Below, in pieces: positions 1-8,539 of a DNA stretch of 64,000 nucleotides. This DNA comes from Chitinophaga sp. CF118 (GTDB lineage: Bacteria; Bacteroidota; Bacteroidia; Chitinophagales; Chitinophagaceae), in the NCBI RefSeq assembly GCF_900112615.1, contig NZ_FOMK01000001.1, positions 1,922,001-1,986,000 of the forward strand, written 5' to 3'. Below the pieces are notes generated by a model that was not told the DNA's origin, made no database searches, and worked only from the letters and a program-made list of their open reading frames with translations. The translations under genes were made by a program, and so were the position numbers. Within the stretch, counting starts at the first letter, position 1; each line of letters starts with the position of its first letter.

Positions 1-581
1 TCAGGCTGCTTGTTGTCGAACAGGCGGTCTTCGCGGTCGAAACGACCATACCACCATCCTGCTTCTACACGCTGTTCATTTACCTCCAGACCACCAATGC
101 TAGTGAGGAACTTTTTCAGTTCAGCTGCATTTGTTTTGGCAGTTACTTCAATCGCCATTACAAACAGATCATCTGTCTGACGTGCGTGAAAAATGTGCTT
201 TTTCACACCTGGAGCCAGTTGACACAGGTAACAGAAAGTCAGTACCATCCCAACAGCTGCAAACAATACAGTCAGCTCAAATGTGATAGGTATGAATGCC
301 GGTAATGGAAAATGTGGTTTACCACCAATATTCATAGGCCAGTCTGATGTAAAGATCCAGCTCATGCAGGACAATGCTGTTGTTGTACCTGTAATACCAT
401 ATACAAAGCCGGCGGTGTGCAGGCTTGTTTCCCGCAAACCCATTGCCTGATCAAGACCATGCACCGGAAATGGTGTATATACATCATGAATTTTGTAGCC
501 CGCAGTCCGTACTTTTTTCACAGCCGGAAACAATACCGCCTCATCATCAAAACTTGCTACAACAAAATTTTTAACCGCCAT
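1..581 (-). CDS. actD: Alternative complex III subunit ActD (DUF3341), 3' end cut by the window
   Basis: This is a membrane subunit of the quinol:cytochrome c oxidoreductase called alternative complex III. Translating the minus strand from the ATG at 579-581 gives 193 uninterrupted residues up to the window edge, with no stop. The start reads MAVKNFVVASFDDEAVLFPA. Two hydrophobic segments lie near residues 58-75 and 100-125, with a TSDWPMNIGGKP stretch between them; this arrangement is typical of DUF3341. The last visible residues, VEAGWWYGRFDRED, suggest that only a short C-terminus is missing. The gene follows actC by 69 bp on the same strand, so it is the fourth gene of the operon. ActF and the oxidase genes would be expected beyond the left edge. 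Confidence 0.9.
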   Translation of the reverse strand, partial: MAVKNFVVASFDDEAVLFPAVKKVRTAGYKIHDVYTPFPVHGLDQAMGLRETSLHTAGFVYGITGTTTALSCMSWIFTSDWPMNIGGKPHFPLPAFIPITFELTVLFAAVGMVLTFCYLCQLAPGVKKHIFHARQTDDLFVMAIEVTAKTNAAELKKFLTSIGGLEVNEQRVEAGWWYGRFDREDRLFDNKQP

Positions 582-650
582 ATGTTTAAAAAATTCTTAT
601 TCTAAAAAACAAATTCCTGATTCCTCTATATAAATAATGCTTCCGCCTTA

Positions 651-2129
651 TTATGAGTGATGTACCGGAGCTACATGCGGATCATGGTGATGATCGTCAT
701 CATGATGTAATCCCGCTTCAAACACCTCTGCAGACTGCTGCTCAAACTTCTCCATATCCTTTTTGTAGTTCTGACCGGAAGTTTTCAGTACAAACTTGAT
801 TTCCGCTACTGCAATAACAGGGAAGTATTTTGCAAACAGGAAGAAGCAGGTAAAGAATAATCCGAAAGTACCCATGTAGAAACCTACTTCTGGCCAGGAT
901 GGACGATAATAACCCCAGCTTGATGGCAGATAGTCACGGTACAATGAAGTACAGATGATTACAAAACGCTCAAACCACATACCGATATTCACAATGATAG
1001 ACATTACGAAAGTTACCAGTACATTCCTTCTCATTTTGCGGAACCAGAATACCTGCGGAGTGATTACGTTACAGGTCATCATGATCCAGTAAGACCAACC
1101 CAGCGGACCGGCAGCACGGTATTTATAGAAAGTATCAAATTCGTAAGGAACAGCAGCGTACCATGCCATGAATAACTCAGTCAGGTAAGCGCAACCTACT
1201 ACAGAACCAGTGAGTACAATTACCTTGTTCATTGCCTCCATGTGGCCCAGGGTAATGTATTCTTCAAGATGTAATACTTTACGTACAATGATCAGCAGTG
1301 TTTGTACCATCGCAAAACCGGAGAAGATCGCACCCGCTACGAAGTAGGGAGGGAAGATCGTTGTATGCCATCCGGGAATTACAGAGGTAGCAAAGTCAAA
1401 AGATACAATTGTATGTACAGAGAGTACCAGTGGAGTAGATAAACCTGCCAGTACTAATGACAGTGCTTCATGACGTTGCCAGTGCTTTGCAGAACCAGTC
1501 CAGCCGAAAGAAGCTACACCATATAATAACTTGCGCAGTTTGGTTTTAGCTCTGTCACGCACAGTGGCGAAGTCAGGAATTAAACCGGAATACCAGAACA
1601 GCAGAGATACTGTGAAGTAAGTAGAGATCGCAAACACGTCCCAGAGCAGGGGCGAGTTAAAGTTTACCCATAAAGGACCGCGGGTATTCGGATAAGGCAA
1701 TACAAAGAACGCCATCCATACACGACCCATGTGGAAGATTGGAAACTGTCCGGCACACATAACCGCAAAAATGGTCATGGCTTCTGCCGCACGGTTAACC
1801 CCGGTACGCCATCCCTGACGGAACAGCAGGAGGATCGCAGAGATCAATGTACCAGCGTGACCGATACCTACCCACCATACGAAGTTGGTAATATCCCAAC
1901 CCCAACCTATTGTTTTATTCAAATTCCACACACCTGTACCATAGTACACCTCCCAGGTAACGGAAAAAGCTCCGAACCCAAGCAGTAATAAGGAAATAAA
2001 AAAGCCTATGTACCACAATTTGCCTGGCTTCCCTTCAATGGGGCTGATGATGTCCTCTGTTACCTGGTGGTAATTCTTCACCCCATCAACTAATGGTTCT
2101 CTTAGTGTGGATTCGTACTTTAAATGCAT
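651..2129 (-). CDS. actC: Alternative complex III subunit ActC (NrfD/PsrC-like quinol-binding membrane protein)
   Basis: At 492 residues this is the NrfD-like integral membrane subunit of alternative complex III, which provides the quinol site next to the ActB Fe-S domain. About ten hydrophobic segments can be read. The early segments include GFGAFSVTWEVYYGTGVWN and the conserved NFVWWVGIGHAGTLISAIL. A later stretch has MWFERFVIICTSL, a familiar NrfD-family motif. The C-terminus is a His/Asp-rich tail of unknown use. The gene starts 122 bp after actB and is followed by actD. A small hairpin, CTGCAC/GTGCAG at 2155-2171, lies in the actB-actC gap. Confidence 0.95.
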   Translation of the reverse strand: MHLKYESTLREPLVDGVKNYHQVTEDIISPIEGKPGKLWYIGFFISLLLLGFGAFSVTWEVYYGTGVWNLNKTIGWGWDITNFVWWVGIGHAGTLISAILLLFRQGWRTGVNRAAEAMTIFAVMCAGQFPIFHMGRVWMAFFVLPYPNTRGPLWVNFNSPLLWDVFAISTYFTVSLLFWYSGLIPDFATVRDRAKTKLRKLLYGVASFGWTGSAKHWQRHEALSLVLAGLSTPLVLSVHTIVSFDFATSVIPGWHTTIFPPYFVAGAIFSGFAMVQTLLIIVRKVLHLEEYITLGHMEAMNKVIVLTGSVVGCAYLTELFMAWYAAVPYEFDTFYKYRAAGPLGWSYWIMMTCNVITPQVFWFRKMRRNVLVTFVMSIIVNIGMWFERFVIICTSLYRDYLPSSWGYYRPSWPEVGFYMGTFGLFFTCFFLFAKYFPVIAVAEIKFVLKTSGQNYKKDMEKFEQQSAEVFEAGLHHDDDHHHDPHVAPVHHS

Positions 2130-2251
2130 AGTTGATTAAGCTTTTACCCCTAACCTGCACTTATTGTGCAGAATAAGGAGCTTTAATTGTTCTAGACTAA
2201 AACTTTATCTCTCTGTTAATCTTTCGTTTTCTTACAGTTAAACACTCTGCC

Positions 2252-5200
2252 TTATGCGTCGTGCTTTGCTGCTTCTTCATGATGACCTTCTGCCTTTGGC
2301 GCTGCATCTTTGTTTCTGATCTTAGCCAGGTAGTTGATAGAAGGTAACACATGCAGTTGCTCCAGTACGTAGTACATCCTGTCAGTCTGTTCTTCGTTAC
2401 GTATTTTGGAGATGCGGCTTTCTTTATCGTTCACGTTACCGAATACGATAGCATCTGCAGAACAAGCCGTTTGACAGGCAGTTTTTGCTTCACCATCTTT
2501 CAGCGGACGACCAGCTTTCTTTGCAGTCAGCTTAGCATCCTGTAAACGCTGTACGCAGAAAGAACATTTTTCCATTACACCGCGGCTACGTACTACCACA
2601 TCAGGGTTCAGTACCATACGGGTAAGGCTGTCGTTCATACCTGCTACATCATACAGATTGTTTTCAAAGCTGTCAGCACCATTCCAGTCTCTCCAGTTAA
2701 AGCGACGTACTTTGAAAGGACAGTTGTTGGCGCAATAACGTGTACCAATACAACGGTTATAAGCCATCTGGTTAATACCTTCAGAACTGTGGTTGGTAGC
2801 AGCTACCGGACAAACGTTCTCACATGGAGCGTTATCACAATGCTGACACAGCATAGGTTGGAATACTACTTCCGGATTGTTCTCGTCACCGCTGAAATAA
2901 CGGTCGATACGGATCCAGTGCATTTCGTGTGCCTTGATTACCTGCTCTTTACCTACTACAGATACGTTATTTTCAGCCTGGCAGGCAATGGTACAAGCAC
3001 CACAACCAAAACAGGTGTTCAGATCTATAGACATACCCCATTTGATACCAGGGTAGTGATGTACATCAGGATACAGCGTACCATCTTTGCGGAAATCAGC
3101 ACCGTATTGTTTGAATTCCTCACGGTCTTCATTCACTTCCTTAGGGTTCTTGATGAACTCTTCCAGGGTGGTTTCTTTTACGATAGGACGACCTTCGTAG
3201 CTGTTATGTGTTTGTGTTACACCGATTTCATATGTATCGCCGGTAGCTTCAGGTACTGCATCAGTAGCAAAGTAATCGAAGGTCTGACCATTGAAACTTA
3301 CCAGTGGATAAGCGTTTTTACCTACTCCACCAGCTGCTTTACCTGCATTCATGTTACGACCGTAACCAACTGCAATGGCGATTACTTCAGGATGAATACC
3401 AGGAAGAATCAGCAGCGGCAGGGAAATTTCCTTACCACCAGTTTTTATTTTCAGTACTTTCTTTTCTGCGTTGATCTCATAATCATCACCCAGCTCGGTG
3501 CCGAAAGAACTCTTAGCCAGTGTGTTTGAGATAACAGCGTAGTTGTCCCAGGTAGAACGGGTGATTGGATCAGGCATTTCCTGCAACCAAGGGTTGTTGG
3601 CTTCCTTACCGTTACCGATAGCTATCTTTTCGTACAGCACCAGTTCATACTTACCACCTTTCTTAGCACTATTAATTTTCGCAGCAGCTGCGTTTACATC
3701 ACCGCTGAAAGTAGCACCGCCCAATGCTGCAGGGGTAGCAGGTTCTACCACGCCATCCTGTAACACTTTATCCCATGCTTCCTGACCACCCAATTTGGTG
3801 AGCCATTCTTCTTTCAGGAAATCTTCCCATGAAGTAGCATTACCACTCCATGCCAGTAAGGTGCTTTCAAATGCACGTGTTTTGAACAACGGTGCAATGG
3901 TAGGCTGTATAAAGCTGTAATATCCGGTCCGGCCTTCAGCATCTCCCCAGCTTTCCAGGAAGTGATGCGCAGGAGCCGCATATTTGCACAATTCAGAAGT
4001 TTCGTCTACACGGTCATTGAAAGTAACACTGAGCTTTGCTTTTTTGATACCTTCTGCAAAACTCTTTGCATCATAGTAATCATAAGCAGGATTCACACCA
4101 TATAACATCACAGCACCAACGGCACCGGAGTTAAGGTCTTTCACCAGCTGCACCATATCACTATCAATACCCTGACGGTAGTTAGCAGTAGATGCCCAGT
4201 CAATAGTAGTACCATTAGCACCGGTCAGGTTGTTAATAGCATTTACAATGATCTGTACATTTACATCATTTGAGCCACTCACTACCAGTGCTTTGCCCTG
4301 GTTAGCTTTTAAAGCCTCGGCAGCTTTTTTGATACCTTCTGCCAAACGCTTGTCTGCAATAGCAGGTGCACTTACAGCACCACCCAGTGCATTAAGCAGA
4401 GCCAGTGCAACAGCACCGGTTTCAGAAGGTTTGTGTGTATATCTTTCATCCGCATTGGCACCCGTTAAGCTCATCATGCTCTCGAAGTGGAAATGTTTGC
4501 TCATTTCCGGCTTCTTCTCATCGATCTTACGGTTAGTACCATATTGTTTGGAATATTCTGTTGGGTTGATCCAGGTTCCCAGGAAGTCTGCACCAAGACT
4601 TACAATCACTTTTGCATTTTCAAAGTGGTAAGCTGGTAAAGTTCTTTTTCCGTAAGATGCTTCGTTAGCCAGTAACAGACCGGAATAAGATACCGCATCA
4701 TAAGTTACGTGGCGGAAGCCTGGGTATTTGGCCTGGAAGCCGGCAATCACTTTCTTGGTAGAAGGACTGATAATAGTAGAAGTCAGTAATACAATGGGAG
4801 CACCACCTAAACCGGCCAGTGCAGAACCAACCTGTTTGTCAAGTTCAGCCCAGGTTGTTTCTGTTCCCTTAATAGTAGGGTAACGTAAACGCGCAGCATC
4901 ATACAAACCTAATACAGCTGCCTGTACTCTTGCAGATGAAGCACCACCTGTTACGGAAGACAGATCATTACCATCTAATTTGATGGGACGTCCTTCACGG
5001 GTCTTAACAACCAATGGAACGTATTCTCCGTCTACAGCATATGTGGAAGCGTAATAGTTTGGTACACCGGGAGTAATTTCTTCCGGCTTATTTACATAAG
5101 GTATAGCTTTTCTAACAGGCGTTTCACAACTGGCGGCAATAGTAGCTGCCGCTGTAGTGAACCCCAGGTATTTAAGGAAATCCCGGCGAGGGGTAGTAGC

Positions 5201-5323
5201 ATTCAGCAGGCCTTCACTCTCCTCAAAAGGTAGATCCTCTCTAAATTCGTTATTCACAGTCTCCTGATGTTCCTTGGTATTGTGCAACTCCTCCAAGCCT
5301 TTCCAATACTTTTTTTGCTCCAT
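2252..5323 (-). CDS. actB: Alternative complex III subunit ActB (molybdopterin-oxidoreductase-like plus Fe-S protein)
   Basis: The 1023 residues join a molybdopterin-oxidoreductase-like domain to a C-terminal four-cluster ferredoxin domain. A twin-arginine motif, RRDFLKYLGF, begins at residue 46 and is followed by an AASC sequence that could serve as a lipidation site. Cys motifs sit at about 768-785 (CFGCGACTIACQAENN), 826-840 (CQHCDNAPCENVCP), 858-870 (CIGTRYCANNCPF) and 921-953 (CSFC and CQTAC). In characterised complexes ActB passes electrons from quinol towards the haem subunits and its upper domain carries no Mo cofactor; that part is family knowledge. The gene lies 89 bp after the haem subunit gene and 122 bp before actC. 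Confidence 0.95.
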   Translation of the reverse strand: MEQKKYWKGLEELHNTKEHQETVNNEFREDLPFEESEGLLNATTPRRDFLKYLGFTTAAATIAASCETPVRKAIPYVNKPEEITPGVPNYYASTYAVDGEYVPLVVKTREGRPIKLDGNDLSSVTGGASSARVQAAVLGLYDAARLRYPTIKGTETTWAELDKQVGSALAGLGGAPIVLLTSTIISPSTKKVIAGFQAKYPGFRHVTYDAVSYSGLLLANEASYGKRTLPAYHFENAKVIVSLGADFLGTWINPTEYSKQYGTNRKIDEKKPEMSKHFHFESMMSLTGANADERYTHKPSETGAVALALLNALGGAVSAPAIADKRLAEGIKKAAEALKANQGKALVVSGSNDVNVQIIVNAINNLTGANGTTIDWASTANYRQGIDSDMVQLVKDLNSGAVGAVMLYGVNPAYDYYDAKSFAEGIKKAKLSVTFNDRVDETSELCKYAAPAHHFLESWGDAEGRTGYYSFIQPTIAPLFKTRAFESTLLAWSGNATSWEDFLKEEWLTKLGGQEAWDKVLQDGVVEPATPAALGGATFSGDVNAAAAKINSAKKGGKYELVLYEKIAIGNGKEANNPWLQEMPDPITRSTWDNYAVISNTLAKSSFGTELGDDYEINAEKKVLKIKTGGKEISLPLLILPGIHPEVIAIAVGYGRNMNAGKAAGGVGKNAYPLVSFNGQTFDYFATDAVPEATGDTYEIGVTQTHNSYEGRPIVKETTLEEFIKNPKEVNEDREEFKQYGADFRKDGTLYPDVHHYPGIKWGMSIDLNTCFGCGACTIACQAENNVSVVGKEQVIKAHEMHWIRIDRYFSGDENNPEVVFQPMLCQHCDNAPCENVCPVAATNHSSEGINQMAYNRCIGTRYCANNCPFKVRRFNWRDWNGADSFENNLYDVAGMNDSLTRMVLNPDVVVRSRGVMEKCSFCVQRLQDAKLTAKKAGRPLKDGEAKTACQTACSADAIVFGNVNDKESRISKIRNEEQTDRMYYVLEQLHVLPSINYLAKIRNKDAAPKAEGHHEEAAKHDA

Positions 5324-5412
5324 GTTATTTATACTAACGAGTTACGGATTATAATTTGTACAATGAAGTATGATGCAAGTAGCTTCCTTCCATCTTATCC
5401 CTCATCTATATA

Positions 5413-6690
5413 TTAATAGTGACATTTCTGACATTCAGTACCACCAACCATTTCAACAGTAACACTGTCTATTTCATGGTTCTTCACCTGTTCGTGGAAC
5501 TTCTCAAAAATGCTGTAGTATTTATTGTCTGCAAACTGCACTTTAGTAGTACGGTGACAGTTAACGCACCATCCCATTGACAGCTCAGCAAACTGATGTA
5601 CTTCGTCCATTTCTGTAATGGCGCCGTGACAAGTCTGACATTGCTGTTTACCAGCTACTACGTGTTGAGAGTGATTGAAGTAAACGTGGTCCGGCAGGTT
5701 GTGAATCCTTGTCCACTCAATAGGTTTACCAGGTTTGGTATATTCCTTGGCTGTTACATCCCATCCTACATGATCGTATAATTTCTGGATCTCAGCAGTA
5801 CCGTTCACCTTCTTACCCTCTGCAGTGTACAATGTAGGACCACTGTATTCATTGATCACTTTGTGACAGTTCATACAGATATTCTCAGAAGGAATCATCG
5901 CATGCTTACTCTTCTCAGCACCAGCGTGGCAATACAGACAGTTGATCTGGTTGATACCTGCGTGAACTTTGTGAGAATAGAAGATTGGTTGCTCTGGCAT
6001 ATAGTCCTTCTGACGTCCCAGACCGATCGCTCCATTTATAGTGAAGTAACCGCCAACGATGAACAACAATAATATTGCCAGTGCGATGTAAGCCTTGTTC
6101 TTGTAGAAAGGAACAGGTTCAGGAGTAGCGATACCTTCTTTATCAGCAGCAAGCTTGTTCAGGTTACTGTTGATCTGCATCAGAATCAGCGCTACAACGG
6201 CCAGGATCAGGGTAATGATACCAAACAGTAAACCGTTGCCACCTTCTTCTTCAGCAGTACCAGTAGTTGCTCCACCAGCTGCAGGAGTTGCAGGACCAGC
6301 AGCAACTGCTGTAGCTTCTTTACCGATGTAAGCCAATATATCATCAATATCCCCGTCAGAAAGAGCAGGGAACTGAGTCATTGGGGTCTTATTATACTCA
6401 TTGAACAACGCATTTGCATACGCGTCACCAGAGGCTAATACCGAAGCAGAATTATGGATCCATTGGTGTAATAATTTCTTATCAACCCAACGTTCTTCCA
6501 CACCTGCAAGAGCGGGACCAGTAAGTTTCTTATGTACATTATGGCAGGATGCGCAATTCTGCTGAAATAATGTTTTGCCTTTTGAAGGATCTGCTGCGGC
6601 CCTCGCGGAGAAGGATGCAATCATACCCACGCATAGGACAAGAACACTCACAAAATGCTTACGCATACGAATGGAAACACGACGATACAC
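5413..6690 (-). CDS. actA: Six-haem cytochrome c, ActE-like domain fused to pentahaem ActA
   Basis: This is the haem subunit at the head of the alternative complex III operon. It has a signal peptide ending near ARA, then a class I cytochrome c domain with CASCH. Two membrane segments follow (about residues 152-175 and 198-220). The C-terminal domain carries five CxxCH motifs: CLYCH, CMNCH, CQTCH, CVNCH and CQKCH. Characterised complexes have separate pentahaem ActA and monohaem ActE; here both are in one 425-residue chain. The long start MYRRVSIRM could instead be the ATG nine codons in (6666), which gives a cleaner signal peptide, MRKHFVSVLVL. A promoter-like CAAAAATA (TATTTTTG on the minus strand) lies at 6737-6744. 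Confidence 0.92.
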   Translation of the reverse strand: MYRRVSIRMRKHFVSVLVLCVGMIASFSARAAADPSKGKTLFQQNCASCHNVHKKLTGPALAGVEERWVDKKLLHQWIHNSASVLASGDAYANALFNEYNKTPMTQFPALSDGDIDDILAYIGKEATAVAAGPATPAAGGATTGTAEEEGGNGLLFGIITLILAVVALILMQINSNLNKLAADKEGIATPEPVPFYKNKAYIALAILLLFIVGGYFTINGAIGLGRQKDYMPEQPIFYSHKVHAGINQINCLYCHAGAEKSKHAMIPSENICMNCHKVINEYSGPTLYTAEGKKVNGTAEIQKLYDHVGWDVTAKEYTKPGKPIEWTRIHNLPDHVYFNHSQHVVAGKQQCQTCHGAITEMDEVHQFAELSMGWCVNCHRTTKVQFADNKYYSIFEKFHEQVKNHEIDSVTVEMVGGTECQKCHY

Positions 6691-7152
6691 AGCCTATTTA
6701 GTTTAGATTTGACCTTAAGTTTCTTAAAAGTGCTCACAAAAATAAGACACAATGTTGACAATTTATCAACAATTATAAAAATTTCTTACTTGCTTCCCTC
6801 AATCCTTTTACCTATATAGAATGCGGGGAAACACATAACCATCAATATATTCTGTATGAAAAAAAACATGATAAATGTCATGTAAACACATCCATTCAGT
6901 AATGAGTTTTTGTTATTAATACATATATGATGTGTTTTTAATAAAAATCAGCTGCTTCTGAAGTCTTCCATATTGTCTAAATAACCTGTAGCTACCCGTA
7001 ATGTTCAGAATGCTGTCGCTGTGGTGGGATATTAACAGAAATTTCACCTTTTAGGATAAAACATAACACAATATTTATCTCTCCTATATCATCTATGGTC
7101 TAATTTTGTCCATAGTGGTCAAAATCTAGACCGTTATGGTTAATTTCGCCTC
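6691..7152. promoter_or_regulatory. Divergent control region of the ACIII operon and purN
   Basis: This gene-free stretch separates divergent genes. On the minus strand a TATTTTTG -7 element (6737-6744) fits the Bacteroidota consensus. A 19-bp near-perfect palindrome, TGTTGACAATTTATCAACA (6753-6771, one mismatched pair), lies where the -33 region would be. On the plus strand TAATTTTG at 7101-7108 is a good -7 element for purN. It sits inside an inverted repeat whose arms are 7097-7108 and 7120-7132. The middle (about 6780-7080) is AT-rich, with only weak palindromes such as ACATGA/TCATGT at 6866-6883. Function of the palindromes is inference. Confidence 0.55.
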
Positions 7153-7734
7153 TTGTCAATAATAAACACTTTGAAAAATATAGCCATTTTCGCTTCGGGT
7201 ACAGGGAGTAATGCACAAAAAATCATCGACCATTTCAGAAACTCAGACAAAGCGCGGGTTACATTAATCGTTTGTAATAAACCCGGAGCTGGTGTATTAC
7301 AGATTGCTGAACGCGAAGCGATCCCTTCTATATTAATAGAAAAAGAACTGTTCTTCCATAGTGACCATTATATAAAGTTATTGCAAGAGGCGGCTATTGA
7401 TATGGTCGTGCTGGCTGGATTCCTCTGGAAAATACCGGCCAACCTTGTACATGCATTTCCTGATCATATTGTGAATATCCATCCAGCTTTACTTCCTAAA
7501 TACGGAGGCAAAGGTATGTACGGTCACTTCGTTCATGAAGCTGTGATTAGTGCCGGGGATAAAGAGAGTGGTATTACTATTCATTATGTGAATGAAAAAT
7601 ATGATGATGGCGCACCTATTCTACAGGAGCGTTGTATCATCACTCCGGAAGATACTCCGGAAAGCCTTGCAGCTAAAGTCCTTATGCTGGAACACCAGTG
7701 GTACCCGGTAATTGTGGAACGATTATTGACCTGA
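7153..7734 (+). CDS. purN: Phosphoribosylglycinamide formyltransferase
   Basis: The enzyme transfers a formyl group from 10-formyltetrahydrofolate to GAR in purine synthesis. The N-terminal loop IAIFASGTGSNAQ, the VNIHPALLPKYGGKGMYG block (catalytic Asn and His) and EKYDDGAP (catalytic Asp) are all present. The length of 193 aa is normal for PurN. No ATG is available at the start: the two candidate initiation codons are TTG at 7153 and TTG at 7171, and the second gives MKNIAIFASG, which fits the family better. The gene is alone, with a palindromic promoter region just upstream. Confidence 0.93.
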   Translation: MSIINTLKNIAIFASGTGSNAQKIIDHFRNSDKARVTLIVCNKPGAGVLQIAEREAIPSILIEKELFFHSDHYIKLLQEAAIDMVVLAGFLWKIPANLVHAFPDHIVNIHPALLPKYGGKGMYGHFVHEAVISAGDKESGITIHYVNEKYDDGAPILQERCIITPEDTPESLAAKVLMLEHQWYPVIVERLLT

Positions 7735-7829
7735 AAAGGGACAAGTTTTTAGCTACAATAATGAGTTATAAGCTCTTAAAACAATTTCCTCACAAGCAAA
7801 ATCCTTACAGTTAAATTGCAGACAATTGT

Positions 7830-8492
7830 ATGAAAAAGCCACTGCTTGTTACATCTCTTCTGGTTATTAGCGGACTGGCAACTTTTGCCCAGGATAAAAC
7901 ATCTTTCCGCCCGTCCACTTTCATCAAGGTAAATCCAACCACCCTTATTAATGAACTGGACATTTACGTTCAACAGGAACTTACCCAGAAACTGAGCCTG
8001 GAGCTGGGAATAAGTGGTATCTATACTGATTATCCCGATTACGTTTTTGCAAAGAAAATAGACATTGGTCAGAAAAAACCGGATATCAGTACAGAACAGT
8101 TTGTAGATGCACGGGGCCTTGGCCTACGCGCTGGCCTTCGCTGGTACCTGTTTCCTCCAAAAGATGGATTATTCCACGCTGTAGGAACCTACTTTCAACC
8201 AATGCTCTTCTACAAAAAAGTATTTTATCCAAATGAAGAAGTGACTCTTAACAATACTAAATACAATGAATCTGGAGATAAGAGTGTTTACGGACTGCAA
8301 TTACTGTTGGGGAGACAGATTCAGAAAGACAAATTAGTACTCGATCCATTTATTGGTATTGGAATACGGACCAAAGTTTACCGTTATCAGAACTTTGGTA
8401 TGAATAACGGAACTGTGCAGGCTAATGACGGAAAGCTGGTAAGTATTCTGCCCACTTTACAGCTGGGAATCAAAATTGGCTTTAAAATGTAG
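7830..8492 (+). CDS. Secreted outer-membrane beta-barrel-like protein of unknown function
   Basis: The 220-residue product starts with a clear signal peptide (MKKPLLVTSLLVISGLATFA, cut before QDK). The rest alternates hydrophobic and polar residues in strands such as LSLELGISGIYTDY, GLGLRAGLRWYLF and LLLGRQIQKDKLVLDPFIGIGIR. It ends in LQLGIKIGFKM, as in small outer-membrane barrels of Bacteroidota. No family can be named with certainty. The gene stands alone, convergent with the TonB receptor downstream, and 95 bp after purN. Confidence 0.8.
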   Translation: MKKPLLVTSLLVISGLATFAQDKTSFRPSTFIKVNPTTLINELDIYVQQELTQKLSLELGISGIYTDYPDYVFAKKIDIGQKKPDISTEQFVDARGLGLRAGLRWYLFPPKDGLFHAVGTYFQPMLFYKKVFYPNEEVTLNNTKYNESGDKSVYGLQLLLGRQIQKDKLVLDPFIGIGIRTKVYRYQNFGMNNGTVQANDGKLVSILPTLQLGIKIGFKM

Positions 8493-8539
8493 TGCCGCGC
8501 CATAAGACGCAGCACTGTTTACCCTAATCTATGTATGCG

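Noticed and set aside
2789..3529. 246-codon plus-strand open frame
   Set aside because: Lies wholly antisense inside actB, which has clear cofactor motifs; shadow frame.
7136..7162. Eight-codon ATG frame overlapping the purN start
   Set aside because: Could be a chance upstream frame; too short to support as a regulatory peptide.
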